Assembly (NCBI GenBank): GCA_965221765.1
Contig: OZ244911.1
Location: 434,001 to 498,000 of the forward strand
Direction: 5' to 3'
DNA length: 64,000 bases
DNA from: Bin25 sp965221765
Lineage (GTDB): Bacteria; Bacteroidota; Bacteroidia; Flavobacteriales; Flavobacteriaceae
Positions within the stretch are counted from its first letter, which is position 1; each line of letters opens with the position of its first letter. A model generated the notes under the pieces. That model was not told where the DNA came from, did no database searches, and saw nothing but the letters and a program-made list of their open reading frames with translations. Shown in pieces: positions 49,846 to 59,779 of this stretch. Both the position numbers and the translations under genes were made by a program.

Positions 49846-50220
49846 ATGAATTTGGGAGCACTCATTTTGAGTGGTTTGTTAGGTTTTAGTTTTTTAATGG
49901 TCCCACAAGATCTCCAAAGAAATCAAAGGGCAAACTTTGTTGTATTGGGTAATTGTACCATGTGTAAAGATAGAATCGAAACATCTGTGTTGAATTTATC
50001 GGGTGTGAAATATGGTTCTTGGAATATAGAAACCAAGTATTTTAAGACGATTTTCAATCAAAAAAAAATAAATCTTCAAGAAATTCATAATGCTATCGCG
50101 AAATCGGGTCATGATACGCCTTTAGCCAAGGCAAAAGATTCTATATATCAAGCCTTACCCCTTTGCTGTCTTTATAAAAGAAAAGATATCCGTGAACCAC
50201 TATCACATCAAAACCAATGA
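49846..50220 (+). CDS. Exported HMA-domain metal-binding protein
   Basis: 124 aa with a signal peptide (LGALILSGLLGFSFLMVP) and a heavy-metal-associated domain: GNCTMCKDRIETSVLNLSGV with the CxxC pair, then IAKSGHDTPLAKA. The C-terminus has a conserved-looking YQALPLCCLYKR with a further Cys pair. Probably binds copper in the periplasm and works with the upstream receptor. Confidence 0.85.
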   Translation: MNLGALILSGLLGFSFLMVPQDLQRNQRANFVVLGNCTMCKDRIETSVLNLSGVKYGSWNIETKYFKTIFNQKKINLQEIHNAIAKSGHDTPLAKAKDSIYQALPLCCLYKRKDIREPLSHQNQ

Positions 50221-50493
50221 TTATTCTAAGGGCAAGCATAGGTCAGATGGATTATGTTTTATAAAACGATATTCCTCAAAGTGCTTTGGTTCATAGGCTT
50301 AGCCTCTCCTCTTAACCCAATAATTGGCAGCAGAATGTGGGGTTATTGACATACCAAGGAGTACTTTCCAATATTTATGTTAAGTAAAACTTGATGTTTT
50401 TTGTGGTTTCTCTGTAGCATGATGGATTCTACTGAATTTCTCTGATATTTATAAGTAGTTTTACCAGGTGAATTTTAAATCGAGAAGTTTAAG

Positions 50494-50934
50494 TTGAAAA
50501 ATGATAAGCATGAAAAATATGATCTAGCTTATCTCAAGATGGCGGAGGTGTGGGGTCAGTTATCCTATTGTAAAAGAAAACAAGTTGGAGCTCTCATTGT
50601 CAAAGGCAAGATGATTATTTCAGATGGATATAATGGGACCCCTTCAGGATTTGAAAATATTTGTGAAGATGAAAATCATCAAACCAAATGGTATGTCTTG
50701 CATGCAGAAGCCAATGCTATTTTAAAAGTTGCAAAGTCGACTCAATCATGTAGTGGTGCCACGTTGTATTTAACCCTCTCTCCCTGTAAAGAATGTTGCA
50801 AACTAATTCATCAGTCGGGAATCACTCGTGTCGTTTATGCTAGGAAATACAAGGATTCTTCGGGTTTGGAATTTTTAAAAAGAGCAGGAGTGGAACTCAA
50901 ATATTTACCCTTAAACAATAACCAAGATGACTAA
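50494..50934 (+). CDS. Deoxycytidylate deaminase
   Basis: 146 aa from TTG 50494. Zinc-dependent CDA fold: HAEANAI (His ligand and catalytic Glu, ~residue 70) and LSPCKECCKLI (two Cys ligands, ~95-102). The GYNGTPSGFENICED stretch is typical of dCMP deaminases (ComEB type). Makes dUMP for thymidylate synthesis. Overlaps the next gene by eight bases. Confidence 0.9.
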   Translation: MKNDKHEKYDLAYLKMAEVWGQLSYCKRKQVGALIVKGKMIISDGYNGTPSGFENICEDENHQTKWYVLHAEANAILKVAKSTQSCSGATLYLTLSPCKECCKLIHQSGITRVVYARKYKDSSGLEFLKRAGVELKYLPLNNNQDD

Positions 50935-51181
50935 GTGGCTCCGAAATTATAAATATACTGTGACAGTTATATTTTTTTTATGTGGCCTTTTCATCGGGGT
51001 GAATTTGGATTCATTCCCATTGAAAAGTAAAAATCAAGACGCCAAAAGTATAGAAAAACTAATTACACTATTAACATATATAGACCAAGATTATGTAGAA
51101 AATATTGATATGGATAGCTTGGTCAATAAAATTATTATCGATGTAGACAAAGAAATTAAAAGGGATTCGATTTCAAACTAA
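50927..51181 (+). CDS. Short protein resembling an S41 protease N-terminus
   Basis: 84 aa: a membrane helix (YTVTVIFFLCGLFIGVNL) followed by KLITLLTYIDQDYVENIDMD then SLVNKIII, which is the pattern that precedes the LDPHS motif in CtpA-type proteases. Instead of that motif it ends KEIKRDSISN and stop, three bases before the full S41 gene. It looks like a partial tandem copy of the next gene's 5' end kept as a small anchored protein, or a broken protease. Confidence 0.6.
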   Translation: MTKWLRNYKYTVTVIFFLCGLFIGVNLDSFPLKSKNQDAKSIEKLITLLTYIDQDYVENIDMDSLVNKIIIDVDKEIKRDSISN

Positions 51182-51184
51182 AGG

Positions 51185-52792
51185 ATGAAAATTAGATTAG
51201 CAATTCTTTTTTTACTGATTTTAGGTTTCGGGTTGACGGTTGGTATGTGGGTCAATCCCAACATATCCATAAATCAACAAACCGCTATTATTGAATCTGA
51301 GAGCATCAAAAAAATAGATGATTATTTCAATGAGATCGCCTCATTAGATTCTAAAAAAAATCAAATACAACCAATTATTGAACATGTTATTGATGATATA
51401 TTTAAAAATTTAGATCCTCATTCGAGCTATATACCAGATGCCTTAAATCAAGGATTCATGGAAGAAATGATTGGTGAGTTTGAAGGAATCGGCATTCGAT
51501 TTTCAATCATTCAAGATACTGTAACTGTTTTGCAAGTCTTTGAAAATGGACCTAGTGATCAAGCCGGTTTGCTTTCTGGAGATCGCATTGTGTATATTGG
51601 AAAGACATCCATTGATTCTACTTTTTTATCTCAAAATGATGTTACTCAATTGCTCAAAGGACCGGCAAAAACGCAAGTAGATGTTACAGTATACAGAAAG
51701 CACGTAGATCGTTTGTTTGATTTTGAAATCCTTCGAGATAAGGTGGATATTCCAAGTGTTACCAGTAGTTATATGATTGATTCTGAAACGGGTTACATCA
51801 AATTAGAACAATTTAGTGAAACGACGATTGAAGAATTCGGTGTTGCCTTGAGAGAGTTGACAAAGCAAAAAATCAATCACCTAATAATTGATTTACGAAA
51901 TAATCTTGGAGGAATTTTACAGCAAGCCATTGGTATGGGTGATTTATTACTTTCTCCTAATAGTCCAATTGTTATAGTAGAGAGTAATAATGGAGAGAAA
52001 ATTACTTATAAAGCCGAATCCATCAAGGGGTTTTATGGAAAGCTCTATATACTAGTCAATGGGGGTTCTGCTTCTGCAAGCGAAATATTGGCAGGAGCCA
52101 TCCAGGATAATCATAGAGGGTTGATTATCGGTCATCGAACTTATGGAAAAGGGTTGGTTCAGTATCAAACTAAAATAGCCGACGCCGATTATCTCCGATT
52201 AACTACCTCTCGATTTTATACGCCCTCTGGAAGGTCAATTCAAAAACCTTATAAACAAGGAATCTTAAATGAATCTTTTGAGTTTGAAATGACTCCCCAA
52301 ACAAAGGAATTTGTAGAAGATAGTTTAAATCAAACCGTAAGCGATCCCAGCCCTCAGGAGTTAGATACATTACTTTATCAAGGTGGTATTATGCCTGATA
52401 TTGATATCAATAATACGCTGACTAAAGATGAATATTTAAAAGAGCAGATGAAATCAATTTATTATGATACGTTATTAATCGATTCTTTCTTACTAGATCA
52501 AATACCATATAACAATATTGCTACACTTGCGAGTAAAGCTCTTTTTTTTAGCAAACCTCTTCCAGATGGAGACTTCTATTTTGAAAAATTCCTGAATTAT
52601 TTAGAGAATCGTATTTATATTGATACGGATGTGGTAAGAGCTAATAAAAAATCAACGATAATCGCAATCAAGGCTCATATCGGTCGTCTTGTTTTTAATG
52701 AAGATATGTACCATCGCATCAAGAATTCTGATGATCTATTTGTCAATACAGTGCTAGAAGAAATCTCAAAATCCGAGGAGCTGTTTCCCTAA
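51185..52792 (+). CDS. CtpA-type S41 carboxy-terminal processing protease
   Basis: 535 aa, N-terminal helix (LAILFLLILGFGLTVGMWV), then NLDPHSSYIP, a PDZ domain (GEFEGIGIRFSIIQD, AGLLSGDRIVYIG; about 90-175) and the S41 domain with the catalytic Ser in GGSASASEIL (~293) and Lys in TYGKGLVQ (~319). Exported or membrane-anchored. Second S41 enzyme of the window, shorter than that at 37433. Confidence 0.92.
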   Translation: MKIRLAILFLLILGFGLTVGMWVNPNISINQQTAIIESESIKKIDDYFNEIASLDSKKNQIQPIIEHVIDDIFKNLDPHSSYIPDALNQGFMEEMIGEFEGIGIRFSIIQDTVTVLQVFENGPSDQAGLLSGDRIVYIGKTSIDSTFLSQNDVTQLLKGPAKTQVDVTVYRKHVDRLFDFEILRDKVDIPSVTSSYMIDSETGYIKLEQFSETTIEEFGVALRELTKQKINHLIIDLRNNLGGILQQAIGMGDLLLSPNSPIVIVESNNGEKITYKAESIKGFYGKLYILVNGGSASASEILAGAIQDNHRGLIIGHRTYGKGLVQYQTKIADADYLRLTTSRFYTPSGRSIQKPYKQGILNESFEFEMTPQTKEFVEDSLNQTVSDPSPQELDTLLYQGGIMPDIDINNTLTKDEYLKEQMKSIYYDTLLIDSFLLDQIPYNNIATLASKALFFSKPLPDGDFYFEKFLNYLENRIYIDTDVVRANKKSTIIAIKAHIGRLVFNEDMYHRIKNSDDLFVNTVLEEISKSEELFP

Positions 52793-52918
52793 TTTCTTTA
52801 GGAAATGGTAATAAGATGTTTAGTACGTCGGTTTATATAGTTACTAAACGATTAAATCGGCCTGGGATTCTGTTACACTAGTCGAAGAGTATGGTATATT
52901 TAGAAATCAAAAAAATAA

Positions 52919-53131
52919 CTAGGTAGAAGATTTTGATTTTTGAGATAGCCTATTTCTAATGCGCTTGGAAAGGATTAATAATCCTAACATCAACAAACCA
53001 CATAGACAACTAACAAAACCAATCGTCGATACTATATTTTCCGGTGCTAGGAATTCAAAATTTACTATTTGAGTCAAATTAAAAATACAAAGAGCCAATA
53101 ATAAAAGCATTGAAATTTTGTAGAACATCAA
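52919..53131 (-). CDS. Small two-helix membrane protein
   Basis: 70 aa: KISMLLLLALCIFNLTQIV and STIGFVSCLCGLLMLGLLIL, with a basic tail KRIRNRLSQKSKSS (inside-positive). ATG start, AT-rich leader. Family not recognised; likely real because of its tidy topology and lack of an opposing gene. Confidence 0.55.
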   Translation of the reverse strand: MMFYKISMLLLLALCIFNLTQIVNFEFLAPENIVSTIGFVSCLCGLLMLGLLILSKRIRNRLSQKSKSST

Positions 53132-53274
53132 GAAATTGGGTTTAAAACAAAAATACCAAAGGTAGCCGTGAAATTAGTTATTAAGTCGCCTAAAAATAAG
53201 ATGTATTATATACTAAGAATTACCATGGGTTGAGATTAAAATAGTACTTTAGGGAACTATCTAATCCAAGAGAA

Positions 53275-54627
53275 ATGAGTTTTAGAAATAGGTTTTTTCA
53301 ACTAGTAGCGGTGTGTTTTATCGCATTAAGCATGATGGCACTGGTTAGAGGGCAATCGTACCAACCAAGTCCGCAAAATCTTAAAGCTAGAGAATGGTTT
53401 CAAGATGCCAAATATGGATTATTTATTCATTGGGGAGTCTATAGTATTCTAGGTGATGGTGAATGGGTGATGAACAATCAAGATATTTCAGTTGATGCGT
53501 ATAAAAAACTTCCAACATTTTTTAATCCAACATTTTTTAATCCAAAAGAGTGGGTTCAAATGGCCAAAGATGGTGGGATGAAATATATTACCATCACTTC
53601 TCGACATCATGATGGATTTTCCATGTTTGACAGTCAAGCTTCAGAGTACAATATTGTAGATAATACTCCTTATGGAAAAGATGTTTTGAAAATATTAGCT
53701 GATGAATGTCAAAAACAAGGAATTAAACTATTTTTTTATTATTCATTATTGGATTGGAAACGAGGAGATTATTACCCTAGGGGTAGAACAGGACTAGGTA
53801 TAAAAGGTCGATCTACTGGAAAATGGGAAGATTATATCATTTTTATGAAGCGTCAACTTACTGAATTATTGACCAACTATGGACATATTGCTGGCATTTG
53901 GCTTGACGGTCATTGGGATCAAGTGGATTGGGATGGTAAGGCATTTGGTGATTTAAATGTGGATTGGCATTATGATGAAATATATCCCCTAATTCACCAA
54001 TTACAACCTCATGCATTAATAGGAAATAATCATCATTTAGCACCTATTGAAGGCGAAGATTTTCAGATGTTTGAAAAAGACTTGCCTGGCGTAAATACAA
54101 CTGGATGGGGGACCTCGGCCGGAGATATTGGAAATCTACCATTAGAAGTTTGTCAAACTATTAATGGTTCATGGGGATTTAATCTTCAAGATGATCAGCA
54201 TAAAACCACCAAAGAATTAATTCAATTACTGGTTCAATCGGCAGGTTATGGAAGCAATTTATTACTCAATGTAGGCCCGATGCCCAACGGAAAAATACAA
54301 GAAATTCATAATGAAAGAATTCGAGAAGTTGGTCAGTGGTTAAAAAAATATGGTCAGACGATTTATGGTACCAGAAAAGGGCCCACATTACCCAATGATG
54401 AGTATGTCTCAACAAGAAAAGAAAACATCATATATATCCATGTGTTAAATCCAGAAATTAATATTTTACATATCGAGGACAAAGTACCAGAATTAAAATC
54501 TGTGGTATTTTTTGATACCAATGAGCCACTGCCATACCAGAACAATGTATCGGGATTATCAATCGATTTGAGTGATCAAAATTTGAATGAAATAAATCGT
54601 ATCATTGTTTTAGAGCTTCAAAATTAG
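53275..54627 (+). CDS. Alpha-L-fucosidase (GH29)
   Basis: 450 aa with signal peptide (VAVCFIALSMMALVRGQS). GH29 motifs: WFQDAKYGLFIHWGVYS, YITITSRHHDGFSMFDS, the nucleophile Asp in GIWLDGHWDQ (~209), and LLLNVGPMPNGKI. Releases fucose from glycans, probably in the periplasm; points to use of algal or animal glycans. A direct 14-base repeat near 53513-53545 (ThrPheAsnPro repeated) is the only oddity. Monocistronic. Confidence 0.93.
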   Translation: MSFRNRFFQLVAVCFIALSMMALVRGQSYQPSPQNLKAREWFQDAKYGLFIHWGVYSILGDGEWVMNNQDISVDAYKKLPTFFNPTFFNPKEWVQMAKDGGMKYITITSRHHDGFSMFDSQASEYNIVDNTPYGKDVLKILADECQKQGIKLFFYYSLLDWKRGDYYPRGRTGLGIKGRSTGKWEDYIIFMKRQLTELLTNYGHIAGIWLDGHWDQVDWDGKAFGDLNVDWHYDEIYPLIHQLQPHALIGNNHHLAPIEGEDFQMFEKDLPGVNTTGWGTSAGDIGNLPLEVCQTINGSWGFNLQDDQHKTTKELIQLLVQSAGYGSNLLLNVGPMPNGKIQEIHNERIREVGQWLKKYGQTIYGTRKGPTLPNDEYVSTRKENIIYIHVLNPEINILHIEDKVPELKSVVFFDTNEPLPYQNNVSGLSIDLSDQNLNEINRIIVLELQN

Positions 54628-54717
54628 TTCTAAAGGAGAATCGCGATTTTCCCAATCAAAGAGATATTTAGTTTACCAAATAAACCGAAAATATTGCCCA
54701 AAAATTAGGATTGAATA

Positions 54718-55656
54718 CTAAATGACCAAGGATTGATTTGAAGATCGTTTATATCCAAAAATTTCAATGCTTTGATGATTAATTTCAACTAGGGCAAAAC
54801 AATTATTGTCTAAACCGGAATAATCCACCATACCTAGTTGTGTGATATAGTGGGTTCCTTTGATGAGTTGAAAACGTTCTTGATGGACATGCCCTTGAAA
54901 GACGGCAATAACATTGCCATGAGATAGAAATAACTTTTGAATTTCTTGATAGTTATTGATATGAAATTGATAACCTTTTCTGAAATATTCAAAAAGTGGA
55001 TGATGGCAAAATACCAATACCATCTTGTTTGTGTTTTCTAATAAATCCTTTTCTAACCAATCGATTTCTTTGTTGGGGATATTGGTATTTTGAAAGTTGA
55101 TAGGAGACTTATAAAAATGATCAATCCCATCTTCAGTATAATTGGCATCCAAAACAATACAATGAAATTGATTAAAATCAAAGGAGTAATAGGAATTTGT
55201 TTTCGGAATGTTTGTGTTCTCAATACCATTTAAGAACTGGGATTTGGTAATGCTATCCACATCATGATTTCCAACACAATGGTAGGTTGGACCATTGAAA
55301 TTCGAAAATTCAGATTCTATGATTTTCAGATAATTCAAGGTATCTTGTTCTTTTTTGTTTTCATCTTCATCTTTCATATCTCCAAGATGCATGATAAAAT
55401 CAACTTTTTTTTGGTTCATAATTTCAACAAATTCTCTCATTTTAAGATGAGATTCATTATAAAAACGAGTTCCTCGATGTGGTCTATTAGCATAATGGGA
55501 ATCTGCTGTCAGACCAAAACGTAATAACATAGGATTCTTTTTTTTGTCGTCAAGGAAAACCCGGAGGTCATGGCTAGTGTGGTCAAAGACGATTGCCAAA
55601 TAAATCTTCTTCGATTGAAGGTCCATTGAGAGGATAAATTTTTAGGGGGGCGTCAC
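54718..55656 (-). CDS. Calcineurin-like metallophosphoesterase, Tat signal out of frame
   Basis: The frame from ATG 55626 gives 302 aa with LTADSHYANR, HLGDMKDED, GNHDVDS, CHHPLF and QGHVHQERF, the five metallophosphoesterase motifs. Its first ~30 residues look unnatural. In another frame the same stretch reads NRRRFIWQSSLTTLAMTSGF, an excellent twin-arginine signal; it meets the enzyme frame at an A8 run (minus strand, near 55535), where nine A would join them. Upstream, a GTG at 55656 would open that frame if a C6 run (55645-55650) had five bases. So an exported Tat-type enzyme of about 312 aa is likely the ancestral form. Confidence 0.75.
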
Positions 55657-55943
55657 CGTTAAAATAGAACTTTATATTTTATTACCCGGCGTTGCTTTTC
55701 AACAAAAAGTCTTCCTCATAAAACAACTATCAGATGATTTTTTCTGTGTTGATGATTTACAACTCGCTCTTTTCTATGAAAATTGAGGAGTTTCAACACT
55801 TTCGATAATTTTTATCCTTCCAAATGAATTTATTTGGTAATATCACACGGTGGCAATTTCGGTTTTTTTATTCTGAATGGCTTTCATCTCTATTGGTCAG
55901 ACCACGAAGTTATAAAATTTTTATTAAGGTGAATTATATGGAA

Positions 55944-57180
55944 GAGCCCTTTTCACTAGAATTTCGTTTTTCTGCTGAGATAAAGAATGTGGTCCAAAAT
56001 TCCTATCCTTTTATTTGACCATTTGTTTTTGGACTATGGTATGCCATCGGAACCATTCCAAGCCTATTCAATCGAGCCCATGCGTTTTTTTAATCTCTAT
56101 CAAGGGCGAAGCCAAACAACCACCAGCCGTTGTTTAATCAATTCTATAAAATCATCGATGGCCCCCTTATCGAATCTTTACTAGTTGAACATGAGCAATG
56201 AAGTAAAAAACAACGAGGCCAAAAAGCCGATTATGCCATGATCTAGTTGAAAATGCCATTGATTTCGGTATAGTTGAACCTCTCGGAGGTTCGAACCAAA
56301 GCATTCATGAAGGATCACATTTGTTTTATGGTTTTTGGTGATTTAGACATGGCAGATGCGGCTCCCGATCATAGCACATTATCTCGGTTTCGTTCCGAGT
56401 TAACGGCCAAAAAGTGATATCAACGCTCATGAATGAGGTTCATCGGCCATGGACTGAAAAACAACATCATTCAAGGCACGGTCGTGGTGGATGTGCGTAT
56501 CACTGCGAGTTCTTTTTCACCCAAAAGCCGCTGTGAAAAGCTAGAACTACGAGTAGAAGAGAGCGATCATGAGCAACAAGAGGAAGCGAGTTTCCATGCC
56601 GACCATCAAGCCCATTGGTTGAACAAGAGGAAAAAGACGTACGATGCTTATCAATGGCACATGATCACTACCAAAGAAGACTTGATGTTACGAAGGTACA
56701 CACGGTATCCGCCCATCAGCAGATCGTCAGGGATTACCGCCTTGGATGGAAGGTCTTTCGGTTGCCGAACGAAAACGATTTTTGGTCGATAAAGGCGATC
56801 CATCAGAAACGAAGGATCCGATCTTAGAGGCCATGGGGAGTATTTCTTGGGTGATAGAAAAAGGTTAATGCCATAAGCCCTGGACCAAACAGTAGAAAGG
56901 ACGAAATAACCCCATCAGCAAAGAATGTTGGCTAGTCGAACAGATTTAGGAGACTGGCTTGTTGGTTTCATGGTCAAGTAACCCGATTCAAGGGATTGGA
57001 GAAAGTCCATCACCAACCTATGTTGGAGTCGATGGCTTATGATTTGAAGAGATCATCTAGCATGATGGCTTCTCCCTCATGCCAGTCTAAAAAGGAGATC
57101 AAGGATTAAACTCTCTATTTGGCTCGTTTTTCCCCTCATTTTTGAGCTGAATACGGCGTTGAGGGCTTCTTTTTGCCTAA
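55944..57180 (+). mobile_element. IS5-family element (copy C), relative of copy B
   Basis: Starts GAGCCCTTTTCACTAGAATT, like the left end of copy B, and carries the same transposase remnants in the same order. The last ~70 bp (57107-57175) match the complement of the copy B 3' end, so the tail is inverted. More decayed than copy B. Confidence 0.65.
56075..57065 (+). pseudogene. IS5-family transposase pseudogene (copy C)
   Basis: Scattered pieces: EPMRFFNLYQGRSQTTTS near 56075, GTVVVDVRITASSFSPKS near 56476-56530, GLSVAERKRFLVDKGD near 56745, and a KVHHQP-LES-like stretch near 57003-57040. Stops fill the gaps. Homologous to 22735-23760. Confidence 0.65.
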
Positions 57181-58415
57181 GAAAAAGATGTTCCTCTAGA
57201 TACATTTGGCTCTGTAGATGATTTAATTTTTTTAGAATAAATTGGTGGGGTAATCTCTTTTTTTAGAGTCTTATCTCTTTTCGCTGTTTGAGTTGTAACT
57301 TGTTTGATTAGATAAGTTTGAAGTAGCCAATCTTTCATGGAAGGAATTGACAATTCATAACTACCTCCAATCATTCGATGAATACAACCGTCTTTTACTA
57401 AGGTCTGAAAAATACTATTGCTTTGTTTCTCAGAAGTACACTTTTTTAAATAAGAAATAAACTCTCTTCGAGTAAAATCTTCCTGATTTTGTTTTTGAAA
57501 TAAAAAAGAAGCTATTTTTTTTTGATCTTCAGGTTCTACCCCTCGACACCTTCGATCATAATACTTGTATCGTTTTTGAGTGCCTAATTTCAAAACTGTA
57601 TTTAATTTTTCTTGATTTAAAGAATGTCCATATTCTTGTAAATAAGTAATACAAGTATTCCCATAACTTGTAATATGTGAAGGCCAACCATGAGTTTGCT
57701 CACTAATTTGATGAATCCAATGATCTAATTGAGGGTCTTTTGGGGAAACTTTCCCTTCTTTCACTAAATAATCATATATAATCTTTTTTTCTGATACTTT
57801 ATCTAAGGCTTTCAAACGAATAATAGAATCATCAGCAGAACGAGAGATGCCATACTCTTCTAAAACTTCTTCTGTTCGTCCTAAACCATTCATTAAAAAA
57901 ATAATAGGATTTTTTGCTTGTTTTCGTTGATTATGTAATTCATCTAACACATCTCGTAAAACGCCTTTTTGCTCAATCGTTAATGCGCTATGTCCTAATA
58001 GTTGCGCTTCATCAAAATGAAGAATCGTAGGGCGATGAATCGCGTTCAAGGTTTTAACAAACGTATGATAATCAAAATTAATTTTAATAGCACTATAAAC
58101 TCCTTCGATACCTAATGGAATGTTCAACTGACGTTCTCGCCAAAATTTTAATCGAGGTTCTCGCCCAACAGCCTTACGAAATGCTTTAAGATTGAGTAAC
58201 GTTGGAATATTCATAACAACTACCTGCCACCCTTGTTTCTCGGCTAATTCACCATATTTCTCTGCTAACGTTGTTTTTCCAGCTCCAGGAGAACCTTGAA
58301 TTAAAAAAGAAGTTCGAGTTTTTTGTTTTATAATACCCTCTAAAAAAAATCGGAACTGTTTTAGTTCTTGTTCCCGCCCATGAAATATAGAATAAGCTCC
58401 TCGATTGATGATCAT
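57177..58415 (-). CDS. STAND/AAA+ type ATPase
   Basis: 412 aa, intact. HGREQELKQFRFFLEGI at the start, Walker A IQGSPGAGKTTLAEKYG (~40-55), Walker B PTILHFDEAQLLG (~130-142), sensor FLMNGLGRTEEVLEE (~173), and a C-terminal winged-helix-like part (FQTLVKDGCIHRMIGGSYEL). This is the ORC/Cdc6-like or STAND P-loop fold used in regulation, DNA transposition and defence. No partner gene is adjacent; it is enclosed by IS remnants, and is one of few intact genes there. I cannot assign a role. Confidence 0.72.
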   Translation of the reverse strand: MIINRGAYSIFHGREQELKQFRFFLEGIIKQKTRTSFLIQGSPGAGKTTLAEKYGELAEKQGWQVVVMNIPTLLNLKAFRKAVGREPRLKFWRERQLNIPLGIEGVYSAIKINFDYHTFVKTLNAIHRPTILHFDEAQLLGHSALTIEQKGVLRDVLDELHNQRKQAKNPIIFLMNGLGRTEEVLEEYGISRSADDSIIRLKALDKVSEKKIIYDYLVKEGKVSPKDPQLDHWIHQISEQTHGWPSHITSYGNTCITYLQEYGHSLNQEKLNTVLKLGTQKRYKYYDRRCRGVEPEDQKKIASFLFQKQNQEDFTRREFISYLKKCTSEKQSNSIFQTLVKDGCIHRMIGGSYELSIPSMKDWLLQTYLIKQVTTQTAKRDKTLKKEITPPIYSKKIKSSTEPNVSRGTSFS

Positions 58416-58536
58416 AAAACAACTATTCTAATAAAGTCAATACTTCATTCGCTAATAATGATAGGAAATTATATGCCCAGGTGACAAAAACAAGTCAATA
58501 ATCGTTGATTTTGATGGTTCTTATATCATCTTTTTT

Positions 58537-58760
58537 CGTAAGTTACTGAAATTTAAATAGTTATTTGTATGAATTTGATGAAATACCTTTGGTATTATTG
58601 GTGACAAGATAAATGTCGACCTGCCATGTTTGGTAACTCAATTTAGAGCCTTCCATCACTGAACTTGTTTTCATCGAAAATTCGGTTTGATGGGGGCAGT
58701 CACGACAACGATGCGTCATCGATGAGTGTTTTGAACCACATTGAATGTTGCATATCGAGT
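58537..58760 (-). pseudogene. IS1595 fragment, internally inverted
   Basis: 58571-58760 matches 30268-30455 in the same orientation (minus-strand coding, zinc-ribbon region with CACATTGAATGTTGCA). The adjoining 58537-58571 instead matches the start-side end of that element in the opposite orientation, so a local inversion joined them. Confidence 0.65.
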
Positions 58761-58767
58761 ACGATAT

Positions 58768-58870
58768 ACAAAAAAATGATAAGAATAAATTGTCAAATAA
58801 AAAGAGAGGGATACTAGTCCAAATCCTTTATTTTAACGAAAAGCCAAAATTTTAGTGCAAATGTCTCATA
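58768..58870 (-). mobile_element. Solo IS5 left end (copy B type)
   Basis: Complement of the first ~100 bp of the element at 22595 (TTTGCACTAAAATTT, GGACTAGTATCCCTCTC). Truncated; no transposase. Confidence 0.7.
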
Positions 58871-58889
58871 GGATAAAAGTCAAAACGGA

Positions 58890-59252
58890 AAAGTGCATCA
58901 AGTCAATATGGGCCTGATAGGAAAACCCGAAAAACTTGATTTAATAGCAGATATAACCAACGAATTTAAAACGCCTATTTATAGCATTTTAACGGTGCCA
59001 AAAGAACAACTAATCGGCGGAAAGGTCGTGCATCTATAACAAGAAATCTTGCTAAAGACACTTTTGATGTGTTTCAAATGATGGAAAATAAGGTATCTTT
59101 TGAAGCATATCGAGAAAGCATGGTTGATGAAATAATTTCTTCTGGAACACAACCATTCAAAATTTTAAATCCTTTATTTAATCAAATTCCAAAAGATTGG
59201 CAGGAGCAACTAGAGTCATTAGGGATAACCATTACGATTCTTTCAAACATCT
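58890..59252 (+). pseudogene. Broken gene of unknown function
   Basis: Two frames join near 59030: GLIGKPEKLDLIADITNEFK then TPIYSILTVPKEQLI, and after the shift ASITRNLAKDTFDVFQMMEN, VDEIISSGTQPFKILNPLF and a stop at 59252. Amphipathic helices suggest a cytoplasmic protein. The next ORF at 59291 may be its downstream part or partner. No family recognised. Confidence 0.4.
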
Positions 59253-59290
59253 AATAAGTTAGAAAAGAAATAAACAATCGGGTCAATAGA

Positions 59291-59608
59291 ATGCTATCAG
59301 ATAATGATGGCTTTTATCTATTAGCCCATAGTATAGGAGTGATTGGAAAAACAGATTACAAGTTCAAAAATTCTCCTTCTGTAAAATATAGAAGCCATAT
59401 TGCGTTAAGCTATCCTATATCCCATGAACAAGAGCATAAACATCAAGTGGATGAATTAATCAAAATCTTTACTTTTTCCAGACCTTTAGATTCAAAAACA
59501 AAACGTTTATATGATTTTTTCATCAGTTCTCGTTCGAAAGGAATTCAAGGGAAGCGAAAGAATCATTTCAAAACAAAAGAGCACCATCCTTTTGAAGATT
59601 TTTTCTAA
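59291..59608 (+). CDS. Hypothetical protein
   Basis: 105 aa, reading LSDNDGFYLLAHSIGVIGKT, then a His/Lys-rich middle (SHEQEHKHQVDELIKIF) and a very basic end (SRSKGIQGKRKNHFKTKEHH). No signal or membrane helix. It may be the last part of the broken gene before it. Not recognised. Confidence 0.4.
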   Translation: MLSDNDGFYLLAHSIGVIGKTDYKFKNSPSVKYRSHIALSYPISHEQEHKHQVDELIKIFTFSRPLDSKTKRLYDFFISSRSKGIQGKRKNHFKTKEHHPFEDFF

Positions 59609-59779
59609 AAAATTTCAAATATCCTTTCCTACTCCCAATATTTTCCATCATGGAACAAAGCAGACCATAAAAAAACATGACTGAGACTGTGTCTCTTGAG
59701 AATATTCTTTCAAAAGGGGATTAGACAAAAAACGCCATTAATAGTTCACCACAAAATGAAGGAACTACCAATGCACAAC

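Noticed and set aside
54718..55626. Accepting ATG 55626 as the true start of the metallophosphoesterase without comment
   Set aside because: The alternative frame encodes a strong Tat signal over the same bases, so the annotated start is doubtful.
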